Made by a program: the position numbers and the translations under genes. A model generated the notes under the pieces. The model worked only from the letters and a program-made list of their open reading frames with translations, was not told the DNA's origin and ran no database searches. A DNA stretch of 64,000 bases from Pseudomonadota bacterium (lineage in GTDB: Bacteria; Pseudomonadota; Alphaproteobacteria; Rhizobiales; Hyphomicrobiaceae): contig JAFAFW010000046.1 of NCBI GenBank assembly GCA_023423275.1, positions 17,891-81,890 of the forward strand, in the 5' to 3' direction. Shown piece by piece: positions 54,300 through 63,909 of the stretch (positions are counted from its first letter, which is position 1; each line of letters opens with the position of its first letter).

Positions 54300-56769
54300 G
54301 GCGTGGCTCCGTATCGTTTTGCGCGCGTGGCTTACGCAGGACCTTACCCGGTGCACCGAAGGCGATCTGCCGCCCGTCTTTCAGCACCAGCACACGATTG
54401 ACCGCGGCCAGTACGCTCTGGCGGTGGGCCATCACGACCACCGTCTGCCTGGCCTGACGTGCGCGCTTGATGGCTGCGACAAGAGCTGCCTCGCCTTCAG
54501 AATCGAGATTGGCATTCGGCTCATCCATCACGATCAATGCCGGATTGCCGTAGAGCGCGCGCGCCAGGGCGATCCGCTGACGTTGACCGCCGGAGAGCGC
54601 GACACCACCTTCGCCGACGCGGGTGCCATATCCGTCCTCAAGGCGGAGGATCATTTCGTGGACACCTGCCGCAGTGGTCGCGGCAAGCACGGCGCGCGGA
54701 TCAGGATCAGGTGCCAGGCGGGCGATATTCTCGACGATCGTACCATCGAAAAGGGTCACGTCCTGCGGCAGGTATCCGATGTGCCGCCCGAGATGCTCCG
54801 GGTCCCACTGATCAAGCTCGGCGCCGTCGAGCCGAACCTCGCCATGACGGATCGGCCAGACGCCAACCAACGCGCGCGCCAGAGAAGACTTACCGGCAGC
54901 ACTCGGCCCGATGACGGCCACCGCGTCCCCTGGCTCTAAACGGAAATCCAAACCCTTCAGGACAGGCTCGGTACGCCCAGGAGCGGCAACGTACAGCTTG
55001 GAGACCTGCAGGATACCTTGTGGATCAGGCAGCGCGATACGCTGCTGCGATGGCTCCGCGTCCTTGAGGCTCTTGCGGCAGCGCTGCACGGCGCCCGCGA
55101 CGGTGATAAGACTGCGCCACTGCGCGATGAGTTGCTCGATTGGTGCCAGGGCACGCGTGGCGATGATCGACGACGCGATCATTGCGCCGGGCGACATCGC
55201 ATCATTCAGCGAGAGATAAGCGCCGGTGCCCAGAATCAACGATTGCAGCAACAGCCGGCCAATTTTGATAGCAATCGAAAAGCCGCTGGCAATGTCGTTT
55301 GCCTGAAGCTGGCGCGACAGCGCAATTCTATGCTCTCCGAGCCAGCGCGCGCGATGCGCCCCCGCCATGCCCATGGCCCGCAACGTCTCTGCACCTCGCC
55401 GGCCGGCTTCAACGATCGCATGCGTTCGCGCCAGCTCCTCGGTGGCGCGCGCGAGCGGTTTGCGGGTCATCACCTGATTGACAATTGACAACACGACGAG
55501 AATTGCGGTGCCGCACAGCGCGACGATACCGAGCAGAGGATGAAGCAGAAAGATGAGCACGATATAAAGCGGCGCCCACGGCAGATCGAAGATTGCGGCT
55601 GGCGCGGGCCCGGATACGAACTGGCGAATCTGCTCGAGATCCCGCATGGGCTGCAGTTCCGCTGCGACCGGTTTCGCACCGCCGATACCAACAACGCCGG
55701 CGAGCAGTTCCGGCCCCAACAATCGGTCGAGGCGGAGCGCGATGCGGGACAGAATGCGCGTGCGGATCACATCGAGCACGCCAAGGAAAACATAAAGTCC
55801 GACAAGCAGTCCGGTCAGGACGGTGAGCGTTTCGAGGCTGCGGCTGGTCAGGACGCGATCGTACACTTGAAGCATGTACAGCGGCCCAGCCAGCATGAGC
55901 ACATTGATCACGAAGCTGATCGCCGCATTGCCGAGAACGGCCTGCCGGCAAGCCGCGAATGCGCCTTCTATCGTGATCGGCTGACGAGCCTGCGGCTGCG
56001 CAGTTGGCTTGGCAGAAGAAAATCGGATTGCGGTTTCATGCCCTGAGCCTTCGGCCAGCGTCACTGGCGCACCGACCGGCGCATGCGAATGCCAGACCTG
56101 CGATGCTTCGCGATGACCGGAGCGATAGAACACAGCGCGCGTCACCGCCAGGCCAGTTGCGAGGCAGGTGGCAAGCACCGCCCAGATGAGTCCCGCCGCG
56201 GACAGCAGATCGAAAACGGGCCAATGATGCAGATCCTTGACCAGCGCAATGGTGGCGAGCGACACCCAACAGGTCAGCGATGCACTGCCAATGAACGCCG
56301 ATCGCACCACGTGCCGAAGCGACAGATGCGGCAGTAGCGGGCGTTCACGCCGCCGCGATAGAGGAAGCACATAGGCATCGATCAGCAGTGCGACCACGAC
56401 GAGCACGCCGATCAGGATCAGCTTCGCAACCAGTTTGTTGGGAATGCAGATCCCCCCGAACTGAACGACCATGCCGGGGTCAAGCGCGCACCAGCCCGGC
56501 ATCCGCAAGGCAATGAGCGCGCCCCCCGAAAAGAGCAGCAGAAAAAGCGAGCCGGCAATGATGTGATGCAGCGCGGTGAACAATCCACGGCGTCCACGCA
56601 TTCGCGACAACAGAATCGCAACACCGAGGCCGTCAGCAGCCGCTACCGTCAGGAGCGCGACCAACATGCCAACCCAATGGGTAACGACTAAAACGTGGAG
56701 CAAGCCCGCTTCGTCCAGCATCCGCTGATCACCGATGATCTTGATTTCTTGCTTTAGGTCGGCCAGCAC
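54256..56769 (-). CDS. type I secretion ABC exporter with an extra N-terminal membrane domain
   Basis: An 837-aa protein. Residues ~265-837 form a PrtD-type exporter: six helices from FVINVLMLAGPLYMLQVYDR, then an ATPase with GPSAAGKSS (about 620-628), LSGGQRQR (about 723) and DEPNANLD (about 743). Such exporters are normally ~580 aa. The first ~240 residues add five membrane helices with LHVLVVTHWVG (His25, His31) and ALHHI (His68, His69), resembling CopD/DUF2269-type membrane proteins. The GTG at 56769 is tentative; ATG at 56721 is an alternative. It transports the upstream RTX protein. Confidence 0.88.
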   Translation of the reverse strand: MLADLKQEIKIIGDQRMLDEAGLLHVLVVTHWVGMLVALLTVAAADGLGVAILLSRMRGRRGLFTALHHIIAGSLFLLLFSGGALIALRMPGWCALDPGMVVQFGGICIPNKLVAKLILIGVLVVVALLIDAYVLPLSRRRERPLLPHLSLRHVVRSAFIGSASLTCWVSLATIALVKDLHHWPVFDLLSAAGLIWAVLATCLATGLAVTRAVFYRSGHREASQVWHSHAPVGAPVTLAEGSGHETAIRFSSAKPTAQPQARQPITIEGAFAACRQAVLGNAAISFVINVLMLAGPLYMLQVYDRVLTSRSLETLTVLTGLLVGLYVFLGVLDVIRTRILSRIALRLDRLLGPELLAGVVGIGGAKPVAAELQPMRDLEQIRQFVSGPAPAAIFDLPWAPLYIVLIFLLHPLLGIVALCGTAILVVLSIVNQVMTRKPLARATEELARTHAIVEAGRRGAETLRAMGMAGAHRARWLGEHRIALSRQLQANDIASGFSIAIKIGRLLLQSLILGTGAYLSLNDAMSPGAMIASSIIATRALAPIEQLIAQWRSLITVAGAVQRCRKSLKDAEPSQQRIALPDPQGILQVSKLYVAAPGRTEPVLKGLDFRLEPGDAVAVIGPSAAGKSSLARALVGVWPIRHGEVRLDGAELDQWDPEHLGRHIGYLPQDVTLFDGTIVENIARLAPDPDPRAVLAATTAAGVHEMILRLEDGYGTRVGEGGVALSGGQRQRIALARALYGNPALIVMDEPNANLDSEGEAALVAAIKRARQARQTVVVMAHRQSVLAAVNRVLVLKDGRQIAFGAPGKVLRKPRAQNDTEPRHGSNAAAQLATNRG

Positions 56770-56850
56770 GGTGTGCTGACCGACATCGGCAGGGCCGACC
56801 TGACAGAGGAGAAATTCAGTCGAGTCGGCCCCGCCGAGTTTCCTCAGCGG

Positions 56851-58614
56851 CTACGCGGCCATCAGCTCCGCCCCATGGCTGTGCATGTGGCCGTCATCAA
56901 CGACAGGCGGCGTGACCGTGCCCGTGTCGGAATCGACCGGAGCTTCCGCAACCGGAGCCTCCGGATCCGGAGATGCCTGATCGAGTTCAACGACGTCGGC
57001 GTCACCAGCGACGTCCTCCGCGATCATGTCCCCGATGAGATGGTCATCCATCAGATCCGTCAGACTGTCCGTGTCGGCGGTCAAGGACAGCTCACCGTTT
57101 GCGACCGTGTATGTTTCGCCACTGCCGACGAAATGGAACAGCTCAACCCGGCTGACGTTGTCCGTATCGCCATTCGCGTCGGTGAGTTGAACACGAGTGC
57201 CGGTGACGTCGATGGCGTAGTCACCAATCGCCCCAGCCAAAAGCACGGCATCGGTTCCTGCGCCGCCGTTGATCGTATCGCTACCGGCGCCTCCCATCAG
57301 AATGTCGTCGCCTGCACCGCCTCGAAGATCATCGTCTCCGGCCCCCCCGAACAGGACGTCCTCCCCGCGACCGCCTCTCACTCCATCGTTCCCGGCACCG
57401 CCATGCAGGATGTCGTTGCCGTAGTCGCCGGTAATGAGATCATCTCCGTCGAAGCCACCGATGATGTCGTCACCGTGTCCGCCGTGGATGTGATCGTTGC
57501 CGGCACCACCGTCGATCAGATCGTCGCCCATGCCACCGGATAGTGAATCATCGCCATCCAGGCCAACAAGCAGATCATTTCCACGGCCACCGCGACCCCG
57601 GTCGTCACCTTCGGTATAGATCAGAGTGTCATCACCCTGCGTGGCAGCCGCGCCGGGCGCAGCATCGGCTGGCACCTCGAAGAGGGACTGGAGGACGCCC
57701 AGAGTCGGCGCGGTTCCCGGATCGGTGCCTGTGTCGGTACCGGGATCGGTGCCTGTATCGGGATCGGTTCCCGTATCTGTTCCGGGATCCGTTGGGTCCA
57801 CAGGATCCACCGGATCAGGTCCGGCCGAGGACGCCGGATTGAGAGGTGAGATCGCCTCGTTGATCTGGCTGATGTTACGGACGATGCCGTAGGTCGGATT
57901 GGCATCGATTGTGAAATCATTCGCGGTCATCTCATTATTCAGAACAGCCAGCGTACCGATCAGATCGAGATGATGCGCACCCGCATTGCCCTGATTGGAC
58001 CGGAGATGCAGAACGGAATCATCCGCCTCCCCATCTCCATCGACATCCGCCATCTCGATCTTGTAGACCTCGGTCGTGTGCCCGGCGATCGTGAGTTTAT
58101 CGCCCTCGGCTTTATTGAAATCGGTAATGACGTCGTTACCGATGCTATCGACCCAATGGTCGTGCACGAGATTATTCTCGCCCGCCACCCCATTCATCGA
58201 ATAGTCGATAATGCCGGTATTGGGATCCGCGTGCTTTTCGAGAATTTCCCGCTTTGCATTGATGAGTGTTTCGATACGAAACTCGTCGGCGCCTGCGCCA
58301 CCCGTCAGAATGTCATCGCCTGGAAGTCCGGCCTGATTGGCATATATTCTCCTCGTCGCGGCATCGACTTCACCGTTTGGATCGTTCGTCCCATTCACCT
58401 CCTGTGCGATCTCACCCTCGCCGGCATCGGAGCGCGATACGATAACGTCATTTCCATCGCCGCCTGTGAGGCTGTCATTTCCGCGCCCGCCGTCGAGCCG
58501 GTCGTTACCCTGACCACCCGACAGGGTGTCATTTCCATAATTTCCCCAAAGCCTATCGTTTGAACCGTAACCGTTGATGGTGTCGTCGTTGATTGACCCG
58601 TTCAATCTCGCCAT
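56851..58614 (-). CDS. RTX-type calcium-binding secreted protein
   Basis: A 587-aa acidic protein without an N-terminal signal. Two blocks of GGxGxDxLx nonapeptide repeats (residues ~5-60 and ~345-470, for example GGAGDDDLRGGAGDD) form Ca-binding beta rolls. Between them is a mixed domain and a Pro-Asp/Thr-Asp linker. The C terminus is acidic and ends DGHMHSHGAELMAA, a possible metal-binding and secretion tail. The ATG at 58614 follows AAGGAG; a longer upstream frame lacks repeats. It is the first gene of the operon with its own exporter. Its activity is unknown; no enzyme domain is seen. Confidence 0.9.
   Translation of the reverse strand: MARLNGSINDDTINGYGSNDRLWGNYGNDTLSGGQGNDRLDGGRGNDSLTGGDGNDVIVSRSDAGEGEIAQEVNGTNDPNGEVDAATRRIYANQAGLPGDDILTGGAGADEFRIETLINAKREILEKHADPNTGIIDYSMNGVAGENNLVHDHWVDSIGNDVITDFNKAEGDKLTIAGHTTEVYKIEMADVDGDGEADDSVLHLRSNQGNAGAHHLDLIGTLAVLNNEMTANDFTIDANPTYGIVRNISQINEAISPLNPASSAGPDPVDPVDPTDPGTDTGTDPDTGTDPGTDTGTDPGTAPTLGVLQSLFEVPADAAPGAAATQGDDTLIYTEGDDRGRGGRGNDLLVGLDGDDSLSGGMGDDLIDGGAGNDHIHGGHGDDIIGGFDGDDLITGDYGNDILHGGAGNDGVRGGRGEDVLFGGAGDDDLRGGAGDDILMGGAGSDTINGGAGTDAVLLAGAIGDYAIDVTGTRVQLTDANGDTDNVSRVELFHFVGSGETYTVANGELSLTADTDSLTDLMDDHLIGDMIAEDVAGDADVVELDQASPDPEAPVAEAPVDSDTGTVTPPVVDDGHMHSHGAELMAA
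57715..57810. repeat. tandem repeat coding the Asp-Pro/Thr linker of the RTX protein
   Basis: Units built on GGATCGGTGCCTGTGTCGGT and close variants recur about six times. On the minus strand they encode GTDTGTDPDTGTDPG-like sequence. Such repeats can vary in copy number by slippage. Confidence 0.7.
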
Positions 58615-59507
58615 ATGTGGACTCTCCTTACTGGCTGGATCGGGGGAGCGTTGTGGCAACGCTCCGGCGCAGCCCGCACGGCGCGTCAGCGCCATGCGGG
58701 ATTTCTTGCGAACGCCAACAGGCATTCGCGTAAACGTGCTTTTCTCAGTCGCGATCAATCGCAGCGGCTGAGGCCGTGCGGCGAAGCAATGGCGTGCGGC
58801 GTCTCGCTGAAGAACTCAGCTCGACTCGCGCAAAGCTTTCTCGATTGGGACAGGAGCGTTATCGATGATGATCGGCATCGGCGACCTTTCAATCCTGGCG
58901 AACATTTCTATTCGCCGCTGTATGTCGTGGAGATGCCAATTCCCCGGTCGCCCATCTCCAACGCTCGCCATTCTACCTACAACGGTGGCGACATTGAGGT
59001 AAGTCATTGAAATACGGAGTTTAAAATTGTTTCTCTTTATATCAGTCCGACCAACTCGTATTTGATGAGAAGGCGCCCTCCAATGCTCTCCGCCTCGTGG
59101 AGGCGTGCCTACTCCCAACCCTTCGCCTTCGCATCGTCGGTCATTGCAATCGGCAAAGTCGGCGAACCGACGGTCGCACCAGTTGACACCTCCCCTATCG
59201 CGCATGAAGTCGCTCAGCGTGAGCAGGTCGCACTGCGCTGCATCGCTCATCGGTTGCTGCTGGACCTGGTCCTGGGGCGCACCTCTCCGCGAGGGCCTGC
59301 TCGATTTCTACCCGCACGGATAAGCCGATCGTCGGCGCTGTCTCGCATGAAATATATCCCGCCGGCCTCGCGCCCATCCACTCTCATAAATTTCTTTATT
59401 GCAACTCATTCTCATTTGCCTTAAATCTGAGACTGGGCCGTCACGCGTGACCGGGGCGCAGCGGCGTGTGTGTGACCAACGAATTGATCATGAGTGGAGC
59501 AAAGAGG
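58615..59507. other. long divergent intergenic region between RTX operon and sit operon
   Basis: This region of nearly 900 bp holds no gene I can support. A minus-strand frame at 58816-59250 has no domain or plausible composition. The part around 59010-59050 is AT-rich (GAAATACGGAGTTTAAAATTG) and may contain the RTX promoter or a small RNA. The right end contains a Fur/Mur-like box in front of sitA. Confidence 0.5.
59401..59419. promoter_or_regulatory. Fur/Mur-type box upstream of sitA
   Basis: GCAACTCATTCTCATTTGC is an imperfect dyad (GCAA at one end, TTGC at the other) with the GAGAATGAG-type core on the reverse strand. It resembles Fur-family and rhizobial Mur-responsive sites. It lies about 90-105 bp before the sitA start, with a mur-like gene at the other end of the operon. 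Confidence 0.6.
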
Positions 59508-60416
59508 ATGATCTGCCGCATCACGCGGAGAACTGCCGCCGGGCTGCTCGGTGCCGGGGCAATGGCTGCAATGGCTGTCTCACCGGCAGCCGCGCAGGAA
59601 AAGTTCAAGGCCGTCACGACCTTCACGGTCATTGCCGATATCGCGCAGAACGTGGCGGGCAACGCTGCGATCGTCGAGTCCATCACCAAGCCAGGCGCTG
59701 AAATCCACAACTACCAGCCGACGCCGGGTGATATCCAGCGTGCGCAGGGTGCGAAGCTGATCCTATGGAACGGCCTCAATCTCGAACTCTGGTTTGAGAA
59801 GTTTTTCCGCAATTTGAAGGATGTCCCCAGCGTCGTCGTCTCCGAAGGCGTGAAGCCGATGAGCATTGTCGAGGGCCCGTACACCGGCAAGCCGAACCCG
59901 CACGCCTGGATGTCGCCGACAGCATCCCTTATTTACGTCGACAATATCCGCGACGCTTTCGTGAAATACGATCCGCAGAATGCGGATGCGTATAAGGCCA
60001 ATGCAGAGGCCTACAAGGCGAAAATCCGCGCTGTCATCGAGCCCATCAAGGCTGAGCTGGCTGCGGTTCCTGAAAACAAAAGATGGCTCGTTTCCAGCGA
60101 GGGCGCCTTCTCGTATCTGGCGCGCGATTTCGACCTCAAGGAGCTGTATCTCTGGCCCATCAACGCAGACCAGCAGGGCACGCCCCAGCAAGTCCGCAAG
60201 GTGATCGACGCGGTCCGCAAGAATGGCATCACGGTCGTGTTCTCTGAAAGCACCATCTCGTCGAAACCCGCCGAGCAAGTCGCGCGCGAAACAGGCGCCA
60301 GGTACGGCGGCGTCCTCTACGTCGACTCGCTCACCGACGGTGATGGTCCGGTTCCCACATACCTCGACCTTTTGCGTGTGACCACCGACACGATCACGAA
60401 GGGTCTGACGCAATGA
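59508..60416 (+). CDS. sitA: Mn/Fe ABC transporter substrate-binding protein
   Basis: A 302-aa periplasmic cluster A-I metal receptor. A signal peptide ends in VSPAAAQ. Metal ligands are visible: His in GAEIHNYQPTPGD, His in KPNPHAWMSP, Glu in SSEGAFSYLARDF and Asp in VDSLTDGDGP. Glu instead of His at the third position points to Mn/Fe (SitA/PsaA) rather than Zn. The ATG at 59508 is chosen for GGAG at 59494 and the signal peptide; ATG 59490 and GTG 59466 are alternatives. It overlaps sitB by 4 nt. Confidence 0.92.
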   Translation: MICRITRRTAAGLLGAGAMAAMAVSPAAAQEKFKAVTTFTVIADIAQNVAGNAAIVESITKPGAEIHNYQPTPGDIQRAQGAKLILWNGLNLELWFEKFFRNLKDVPSVVVSEGVKPMSIVEGPYTGKPNPHAWMSPTASLIYVDNIRDAFVKYDPQNADAYKANAEAYKAKIRAVIEPIKAELAAVPENKRWLVSSEGAFSYLARDFDLKELYLWPINADQQGTPQQVRKVIDAVRKNGITVVFSESTISSKPAEQVARETGARYGGVLYVDSLTDGDGPVPTYLDLLRVTTDTITKGLTQ

Positions 60417-61318
60417 CAGTTCCCGTCCGAAGCCTGATCCGCCCCGCATCCCTGGATGCAGGGTCAGGGATCTCGGTACAGGATGTGACCGTCACTTATC
60501 GTAACGGTCACACCGCGATCAGGGACGCGAGCTTTCAAATTCCAACCGGCACGATTGCAGCGCTGGTTGGCGTCAACGGCTCCGGCAAGTCGACCTTGTT
60601 CAAGGCGATCATGGGATTTGTCCGGCTGGCGAAAGGTGAGATCAGCGTGCTCGGCATGCCGGCCGCGGACGCATTGAGAAAAAACCTCATCGCCTACGTG
60701 CCGCAGGCGGAGGACGTCGACTGGAACTTCCCGGTTCTGGTTGAAGATGTCGTGATGATGGGCCGCTACGGCCACATGGGATTCATGCGTATTCCGCGGG
60801 CCGCCGATCGCGACGCCGTGGATACCGCACTCGCGCGCGTCAATATGAGCGATTTCCGCAAGCGACAAATCGGCGAACTGTCCGGGGGGCAAAAGAAGCG
60901 CGTTTTTCTCGCCCGCGCACTGGCCCAAGACGGGCGTGTCATACTCCTCGACGAACCGTTCACCGGAGTCGATGTCAAAACGGAAGACCAGATCATTACG
61001 CTGCTCAGGGAATTGCGCGAAGAAGGGCGCGTGATGCTGGTTTCCACGCATAATCTCGGCTCCGTTCCGGAGTTCTGTGACCGGACCATTCTCATCAAGG
61101 GAACCGTCCTCGCGTACGGCCTGACCGTCGACACCTTCACGCAGGACAACCTCGAAAAGGCATTCGGCGGTGTCTTGCGCCACTTCGTCCTGACCGAAGC
61201 CCAAAGTGGAGGACGGACCTCGGTTGGTGTCTTCTCCGATGATGAGCGGCCACTGATCCTTGAAGGTGGCAAGGCGACATCCCGAACACCGGGCGACGGT
61301 GAGCAGGGGCGGACGTGA
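60413..61318 (+). CDS. sitB: Mn/Fe ABC transporter ATP-binding protein
   Basis: A 301-aa ABC ATPase. Motifs: Walker A GVNGSGKST (about 54-62), the QAEDVDWNFPV Q-loop typical of Mn/Zn importers, LSGGQKKR and LLDEPFTGVD, with a switch His in STHNLG. A C-terminal extension of ~45 residues has no known motif. It overlaps sitA by 4 nt and the sitC start by one base (TGATG). Confidence 0.94.
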   Translation: MTVPVRSLIRPASLDAGSGISVQDVTVTYRNGHTAIRDASFQIPTGTIAALVGVNGSGKSTLFKAIMGFVRLAKGEISVLGMPAADALRKNLIAYVPQAEDVDWNFPVLVEDVVMMGRYGHMGFMRIPRAADRDAVDTALARVNMSDFRKRQIGELSGGQKKRVFLARALAQDGRVILLDEPFTGVDVKTEDQIITLLRELREEGRVMLVSTHNLGSVPEFCDRTILIKGTVLAYGLTVDTFTQDNLEKAFGGVLRHFVLTEAQSGGRTSVGVFSDDERPLILEGGKATSRTPGDGEQGRT

Positions 61319-62175
61319 TGACCTGGCTCCTGGAACCGTTTTCCTACAACTATATGCAGAACGCCATGTGGGTGTCGGCCCTCGTCGGCGGGGTGTGCGC
61401 CTTTCTGTCATGCTATCTCATGCTCAAAGGCTGGTCCCTGATCGGCGATGCGCTCTCTCATTCCATCGTGCCCGGCGTCGCCGGTGCCTATATGCTAGGA
61501 CTTCCGTTCTCGATCGGTGCCTTCTTTGCCGGCGGTCTCGCTGCAGCGGCGATGCTGTTCCTCAATCAGCGCACGAAGCTGAAGGAAGACGCGATCATCG
61601 GCCTGATCTTTTCGGCATTCTTCGGCCTTGGCCTGTTCATGGTCTCGATCTCGCCGACCTCAGTGAACATCCAGACGATTGTCCTCGGCAACATTCTCGC
61701 CATCACGCCTGGCGACACGCTGCAACTCGCCATTATCGGATTTGTTTCGCTCGCGATCCTGCTTGTGAAATGGAAGGATCTGATGGTCACGTTCTTCGAC
61801 GAGAGCCACGCCCGCTCCATCGGTCTCAATCCGACCGCCCTCAAGATCATGTTCTTTACGCTGCTCTCGGCCTCGACGGTCGCCGCGCTGCAAACTGTTG
61901 GCGCCTTCCTCGTCATTTGCATGGTGGTGACGCCGGGCGCGACCGCCTATCTGCTCACGGATCGCTTTCCGCGGCTGCTCGTTACCGCGGTGGCAATTGG
62001 ATCGATCACCAGTTTCGCGGGCGCTTACATCAGTTATTTCCTCGACGGCGCGACAGGCGGCATCATCGTCGTGCTTCAGACGACGATCTTTCTGATCACA
62101 TTCTTTTTCGCGCCGAAACACGGCATGATCGCCGCACGCCGGCGCGCCATGCAGGCGCTGGAGGCGGGCCAATGA
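61318..62175 (+). CDS. sitC: Mn/Fe ABC transporter permease (first)
   Basis: A 285-aa ABC-3-type permease with about eight membrane helices and motifs LMLKGWSLIGDALSHSIVPG and VVTPGATAYLL. The ATG at 61318 overlaps the sitB stop. It shares the same fold and motif pattern as the following permease, so the two form a heterodimeric channel. It overlaps sitD by 4 nt. Confidence 0.94.
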   Translation: MTWLLEPFSYNYMQNAMWVSALVGGVCAFLSCYLMLKGWSLIGDALSHSIVPGVAGAYMLGLPFSIGAFFAGGLAAAAMLFLNQRTKLKEDAIIGLIFSAFFGLGLFMVSISPTSVNIQTIVLGNILAITPGDTLQLAIIGFVSLAILLVKWKDLMVTFFDESHARSIGLNPTALKIMFFTLLSASTVAALQTVGAFLVICMVVTPGATAYLLTDRFPRLLVTAVAIGSITSFAGAYISYFLDGATGGIIVVLQTTIFLITFFFAPKHGMIAARRRAMQALEAGQ

Positions 62176-63017
62176 GCATCGTCACAACGCTGCTGATGCC
62201 ATTCCAGTTCGAGTTCATGGTCAACGCGCTGATCATCTCGGTGCTCGTCGCGATCCCGATGGCGCTGCTGTCCTGTTTCCTGGTGCTGAAGGGCTGGTCG
62301 CTGATGGGCGACGCCATTTCTCACGCCGTCTTTCCTGGCGTCGTCATCGCCTACATTGTCGGCTTTCCCTACGCGATCGGCGCGTTCATTGCGGGGATGT
62401 TCTGCGCCATCGCGACGGGCTTCCTGAAGGACAACAGCCGCATCAAACAGGATACTGTGATGGGTATCGTCTTTTCCGGCATGTTCGGCTTCGGCCTCGT
62501 CCTTTACGTGAAGATCCAGCCGGACGTCCATCTGGATCATATCCTGTTCGGCGATATGCTCGGCGTCTCGTGGGGCGACATCGGCCAGTCCGCGCTAATC
62601 GCCGTCCTCACGGCCGGGATCATCGGAATCAAATGGAAGGATTTCCTCCTGCACGCGTTCGATCCGGCTCAGGCGCGAGCCCTGGGCCTGAGGGTCAACT
62701 GGTTGCACTACGGCCTGCTCAGCTTGATCTCACTGACAATCGTGGGAGCCCTGCAAGCCGTTGGCATCATCCTGTCCATCGCGATGCTGATTTCGCCCGG
62801 GGCCATCGCTTTTCTGCTGACGCGCACGTTCAGCACCATGCTGATCGTGTCCGTGGCGGTGGCCATGGCCGGCTCATTCCTCGGCGTCTATCTGTCATTC
62901 TTTATCGACAGTGCGCCGGCGCCGACCATCGTGCTCGTGTTGTCGGTCGTGTTCGTCTTTGCCTTCATCTACGCCGTGCGAAAATCGGCACGGATCGAAA
63001 CGCGGGAAGTGGCTTGA
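62172..63017 (+). CDS. sitD: Mn/Fe ABC transporter permease (second)
   Basis: A 281-aa ABC-3-type permease with LVLKGWSLMGDAISHAVFPG and LISPGAIAFLL, paralogous to SitC. The ATG at 62172 overlaps the sitC stop (ATGA). The same frame is open far upstream, but that part is the shadow of sitC. Only 10 bp separate it from the convergent mur gene. Confidence 0.94.
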   Translation: MSIVTTLLMPFQFEFMVNALIISVLVAIPMALLSCFLVLKGWSLMGDAISHAVFPGVVIAYIVGFPYAIGAFIAGMFCAIATGFLKDNSRIKQDTVMGIVFSGMFGFGLVLYVKIQPDVHLDHILFGDMLGVSWGDIGQSALIAVLTAGIIGIKWKDFLLHAFDPAQARALGLRVNWLHYGLLSLISLTIVGALQAVGIILSIAMLISPGAIAFLLTRTFSTMLIVSVAVAMAGSFLGVYLSFFIDSAPAPTIVLVLSVVFVFAFIYAVRKSARIETREVA

Positions 63018-63027
63018 AGCACCGCGT

Positions 63028-63492
63028 TCAAGCGCTGCGCGATCCGCGGCGTTCACGCTTGCCTGTTTTGCTCAGGGGCCTGACGAAGATTTCGAGCTTG
63101 TGGCTGACGATCTCGTAACCGTGCTTGCGGGCGATCTCTTCCTGCAGCCGCTCGATCTCGTCAGACCGGAATTCCACCACTGCCCCGGTCTCGACATCGA
63201 TCAGATGATCGTGGTGCGCCTGACTGGCCGATTCATAGCGCGCACGGCCGTCGCCGAAGGTATGACGCTCAAGGATCTCCTTGTCCTCCAGCAGCTTCAC
63301 CGTCCGGTATACGGTGGCGAGCGAAATGGTCGGGTCGATCGACATGACGCGCCGATGCAGCTCGATGACATCGGGGTGATCGGTCGCCTCGGAAAGCACC
63401 TTCACAATGACCCGCCGAGGCCCCGTGACGCGTAATCCGTGCGCCCGGCAAATTTCCTCGATGTCATCGCCCAAAGTCGGCTTCTTGCTCAA
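63028..63492 (-). CDS. mur: Fur-family regulator, probably Mur (manganese uptake regulator)
   Basis: A 154-aa Fur-family repressor. It has the winged helix (GLRVTGPRRVIVKVL, ISLATVYRTVKLLED) and the metal site HHDH (93-96). The C-terminal CxxC zinc pair of classical Fur/Zur is absent (VETGAVVEFRSDE), which fits alphaproteobacterial Mur. Mur represses sitABCD when Mn is sufficient, and the gene is convergent with sitD. The product could also be named Fur. Confidence 0.88.
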   Translation of the reverse strand: MSKKPTLGDDIEEICRAHGLRVTGPRRVIVKVLSEATDHPDVIELHRRVMSIDPTISLATVYRTVKLLEDKEILERHTFGDGRARYESASQAHHDHLIDVETGAVVEFRSDEIERLQEEIARKHGYEIVSHKLEIFVRPLSKTGKRERRGSRSA

Positions 63493-63682
63493 AAGCCCAG
63501 CCTCCGCCTGGTTCGCCCCGTTTGCCGATTTCGCTCCTTCTTCTTCTCTAGGCCTTTACTTCATGCCCAGGCCAATGACCACTGGCAAAAGGACAAATCC
63601 TCATGCTTCAACCCGCCGATTTTGCCAGCCTGAACCCGCGCATCACGGCTCGACACGCCATGGGCGATTTGCTACAGCAGCG

Positions 63683-63856
63683 AAGCCGACGGTCCCCGCA
63701 AGGGGATAACAGGGAATTCGGTGCGCAGGCTCTGCCTGCAAGTCCGAGGCTGCCCCCGCAACTGTAGGCGGTGAAGGGTGCTCACGTAAGCCACTGGACC
63801 GGCATGGTTCGGGAAGGCGAGTACCCAAAGCCCGCGAGCCAGGAGACCTACCGCCG
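63683..63856 (+). ncRNA. cobalamin (AdoCbl) riboswitch
   Basis: The core is clear: AAGGGGATAACAGGGAATTC GGTG, then TCCGAGGCTGCCCCCGCAAC and TGTAGGCGG, AAGCCACTGG, GGGAAGGCG, AAGCCCGCGAGCCAGGAGAC and CTACCGCC (B12 box 63834-63852). Riboswitches of this class bind adenosylcobalamin and shut off B12 biosynthesis or uptake genes downstream. The regulated gene starts at or beyond the right edge. The 5' boundary is approximate. Confidence 0.95.
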
Positions 63857-63909
63857 GAAATGAACCCCATTTGAGCCGGTCGGGGTGTGTCGGCGGAGGT
63901 CTGACAACG

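Noticed and set aside
58816..59250. Minus-strand 144-codon frame between RTX and sitA
   Set aside because: No domain, odd composition and no ribosome site; left as intergenic.
61260..62171. Plus-strand frame that extends sitD upstream to 585 codons
   Set aside because: The upstream half overlaps sitC in another frame and is not membrane-protein-like; sitD starts at the coupled ATG at 62172.
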